From positions 1 through 8,673 of the forward strand of contig QNFJ01000083.1 of the NCBI GenBank assembly GCA_003646305.1: a DNA stretch of 8,673 nt. Reading direction: 5' to 3'. The notes beneath the pieces were generated by a model. That model was given only the letters and a program-made list of their open reading frames with translations. It did not search any database and was not told the origin of the DNA. The translations under genes and the position numbers were made by a program. Source of the DNA: Gammaproteobacteria bacterium (GTDB lineage: Bacteria > Pseudomonadota > Gammaproteobacteria > Methylococcales > UBA2780). Within the stretch, counting starts at the first letter, position 1; each line of letters begins with the position of its first letter. Shown here in pieces: positions 7,432-8,673 of this stretch.

Positions 7432-7956
7432 ATGCTTCTAACAATCACAACATTTGGCAAAAAAGAATTACAACGTGTCGCTCATATCACTCAGGCAATC
7501 GCAGATTGTGACTGCGCTGTTTTAGAGAGCCGGATGGCTAGCCTCGCAAACGATGCCGTTTTTTCCCTGTTGGTAGAGGGAAACTGGAATCATATTGCCC
7601 GGCTAGAAAATATGCTCGAGCAAATCGCCAGTGAACTTGAGATAAAGGCCTTCTGCAGCCGCAGCGAAAGCAGCAACAGTGCCGATAACAAACTTCCTTA
7701 CAGTGCTGAAGTCTTTGGTCTTCGTGACAATAGCCTGCTATCTGATCTGGCTGCTTTTTTCATTGCTAACAGCATTGGCATACGTGAAATGACCACCAGC
7801 TGTCATCCTGCCCACCACACTGAGACACCTCTATTTACTGCCCATTTCATTCTGGAACTACCATCAAACATTAGACTGATTACGCTTCGAGAAGATTTTC
7901 TCGATTTCTGTGATAACTCAAACCTGGACGCCATTCTTGAGCCGGTAAAGCGGTAA
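7432..7956 (+). CDS. gcvR: GcvR-like protein with two ACT domains
   Basis: A 174-residue soluble protein resembling GcvR, which in E. coli binds GcvA and, when glycine is scarce, holds it in repressor mode on the glycine-cleavage operon. The first ACT-like unit is about residues 1-75 (start MLLTITTFGKKE, then DCDCAVLESRMASLAND and the GNWNHIARLE segment typical of GcvR). The second is about 88-170, with GIREMTTSCHPA at its centre. There is no DNA-binding domain, so any regulation would act through a partner not present here. It sits divergent from dapA and before bcp, an arrangement I recall from Pseudomonas. No good Shine-Dalgarno sequence precedes the ATG, but no in-frame alternative exists upstream, because a TAA lies just before it. 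Glycine as ligand and GcvA as partner are inferred from the family only. Confidence 0.75.
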   Translation: MLLTITTFGKKELQRVAHITQAIADCDCAVLESRMASLANDAVFSLLVEGNWNHIARLENMLEQIASELEIKAFCSRSESSNSADNKLPYSAEVFGLRDNSLLSDLAAFFIANSIGIREMTTSCHPAHHTETPLFTAHFILELPSNIRLITLREDFLDFCDNSNLDAILEPVKR

Positions 7957-7959
7957 GGA
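7954..7959 (+). promoter_or_regulatory. Ribosome binding site of bcp inside the gcvR stop
   Basis: TAAGGA provides the TAA stop of the gcvR-like gene and at the same time a strong Shine-Dalgarno core 7 bases before the bcp ATG. This suggests ribosomes ending on the first gene help start the second. Confidence 0.7.
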
Positions 7960-7966
7960 CAAAAAA

Positions 7967-8440
7967 ATGACCACAATATCTATTGACGAAAAAATCCCTG
8001 ACTTTGAAGCAAATGCTACCGGGGACAACCTAATCAAACTTCCCGAGCTTAAAGGCAAAAATGTTGTTCTCTATTTTTACCCAAAAGACAATACACCAGG
8101 CTGCACACAGGAGGGACAAGATTTTCGGGATCACTACACCGAGTTTGAAGCACTGGACACGCTCATCTTCGGCATCTCACGAGACTCATTACGCATACAT
8201 GAGAATTTTAAAGCCAAGCATCAGTTCCCTTTTGAATTAATCTCAGACACCGAGGAACAACTTTGCGAGCTTTTCGGTGTCATCAAAATGAAAAACATGT
8301 ACGGAAAAAAGGTCAGAGGCATTGAGCGCAGCACTTTCCTGATTGATAAGAATGGTGCCCTTGCTGCTGAATGGCGAAAAGTTAAAGTTAAAGTACATAT
8401 TGAAGAGGTCCTCCAGACTCTTCGTGAAATCAACAACTAA
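7967..8440 (+). CDS. bcp: Thiol peroxidase of the Bcp/PrxQ peroxiredoxin family
   Basis: A 157-residue cytoplasmic peroxiredoxin that should reduce hydrogen peroxide and organic hydroperoxides with electrons from thioredoxin or a similar donor. The active site PKDNTPGCT (residues 39-47) gives the PxxxTxxC signature with peroxidatic Cys46, and the conserved Arg121 (GIERSTFLID) is present. Length is typical of the family. In E. coli Bcp the resolving cysteine lies five residues after the peroxidatic one; here that position is Gln51. The only other cysteine is Cys100, so the enzyme probably works as a 1-Cys type or uses Cys100 or an external thiol. It is 10 bases after the gcvR-like gene and 9 bases before the PIN/PhoH gene, so it is probably co-transcribed with both. 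Confidence 0.96.
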   Translation: MTTISIDEKIPDFEANATGDNLIKLPELKGKNVVLYFYPKDNTPGCTQEGQDFRDHYTEFEALDTLIFGISRDSLRIHENFKAKHQFPFELISDTEEQLCELFGVIKMKNMYGKKVRGIERSTFLIDKNGALAAEWRKVKVKVHIEEVLQTLREINN

Positions 8441-8449
8441 CGGGTCATT

Positions 8450-8673
8450 ATGAATCTAAAAAATAGCTCCGAACGCAAACTATTTGTCCTCGACACAAAC
8501 GTTCTAATGCACGACCCCAGTGCGCTATTCAGATTCCAGGAACATCATCTATTTATTCCAATGATGGTGCTTGAAGAGCTAGATGCCGCAAAAAAAGGGG
8601 TCTCGGAACTGGCTCGTAACGTTCGCCAGGTCAGCCGCTTTCTTGACGAGCTAATGCAGTCGGTTGATAAAAA
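8450..8673 (+). CDS. PIN domain of a PhoH-family protein, 5' part only
   Basis: Only the first 74 codons are in the window; the frame is open to the right edge. The ATG is 9 bases after the bcp stop, with a poor ribosome site (GGGT), so coupling to bcp is likely. The visible protein is the start of a PIN nuclease domain: FVLDTNVLMHDP with the first metal-binding acid Asp15, then MMVLEELDAAKKG with Glu43 as the likely second acid, then SELARNVRQVSRFLDEL. This segment matches the N-terminus of PIN-PhoH (PhoH2/YlaK-like) proteins, in which the nuclease domain is followed by a PhoH ATPase thought to unwind RNA. The ATPase part would lie outside the window, so the two-domain assignment is inferred from sequence likeness; a stand-alone PIN protein cannot be excluded. 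Confidence 0.85.
   Translation, partial: MNLKNSSERKLFVLDTNVLMHDPSALFRFQEHHLFIPMMVLEELDAAKKGVSELARNVRQVSRFLDELMQSVDK

Noticed and set aside
8221..8436. 71-codon minus-strand frame antisense to bcp
   Set aside because: No start signal and no motif; it only mirrors the bcp coding sequence.
8590..8600. Run of seven A then four G in the PIN gene, resembling a slippery frameshift site
   Set aside because: It encodes the conserved Lys-Lys-Gly of this protein family and the frame continues with conserved residues after it. No stop codon or obvious downstream stem is nearby.

Overview
The window is an ordinary, densely packed piece of bacterial chromosome, most probably from a gammaproteobacterium. 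The reasons are the single-chain 1296-residue PurL, the block dapA-bamC-MBL hydrolase facing away from a gcvR-like gene and bcp (a layout I recall from Pseudomonas), and BamC itself. G+C looks moderate by eye. I see no tRNA, rRNA, CRISPR array, insertion sequence, phage gene or attachment site, and no stretch over 300 bases without a gene. The largest gap is about 120 bases, between dapA and the gcvR-like gene.

Layout: (1) At the left edge is the 3' end of a plus-strand GGDEF-EAL gene for cyclic-di-GMP turnover. (2) It converges on a minus-strand cluster with about 35 bases between the stop codons. Read in its own direction the cluster is dapA (lysine/diaminopimelate synthesis), bamC (outer-membrane assembly lipoprotein), a metallo-beta-lactamase-fold hydrolase and purL (purine synthesis). 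Gaps are 13 bases, a 4-base overlap and 39 bases, so it looks like one operon read from a promoter just upstream of dapA. (3) Facing away from dapA is a plus-strand run: a gcvR-like ACT-domain protein, the peroxiredoxin bcp, and the start of a PIN-domain PhoH-family gene cut by the right edge. Gaps here are about 10 bases, again operon-like.

The cluster mixes cell-envelope supply (diaminopimelate for peptidoglycan, BamC for outer-membrane proteins) with purine synthesis. The plus-strand run mixes amino-acid sensing, peroxide defence and RNA metabolism. These are conserved neighbourhoods rather than one pathway.

I found no convincing new system. The points worth a second look are modest: a PurR-box-like palindrome just upstream of purL, a BamC with room for only one of the two usual folded domains, a TTG start overlapping the bamC stop, a promoter that argues for the second ATG of dapA, a Bcp without the helix-2 resolving cysteine, and tightly packed divergent promoters between dapA and the gcvR-like gene.
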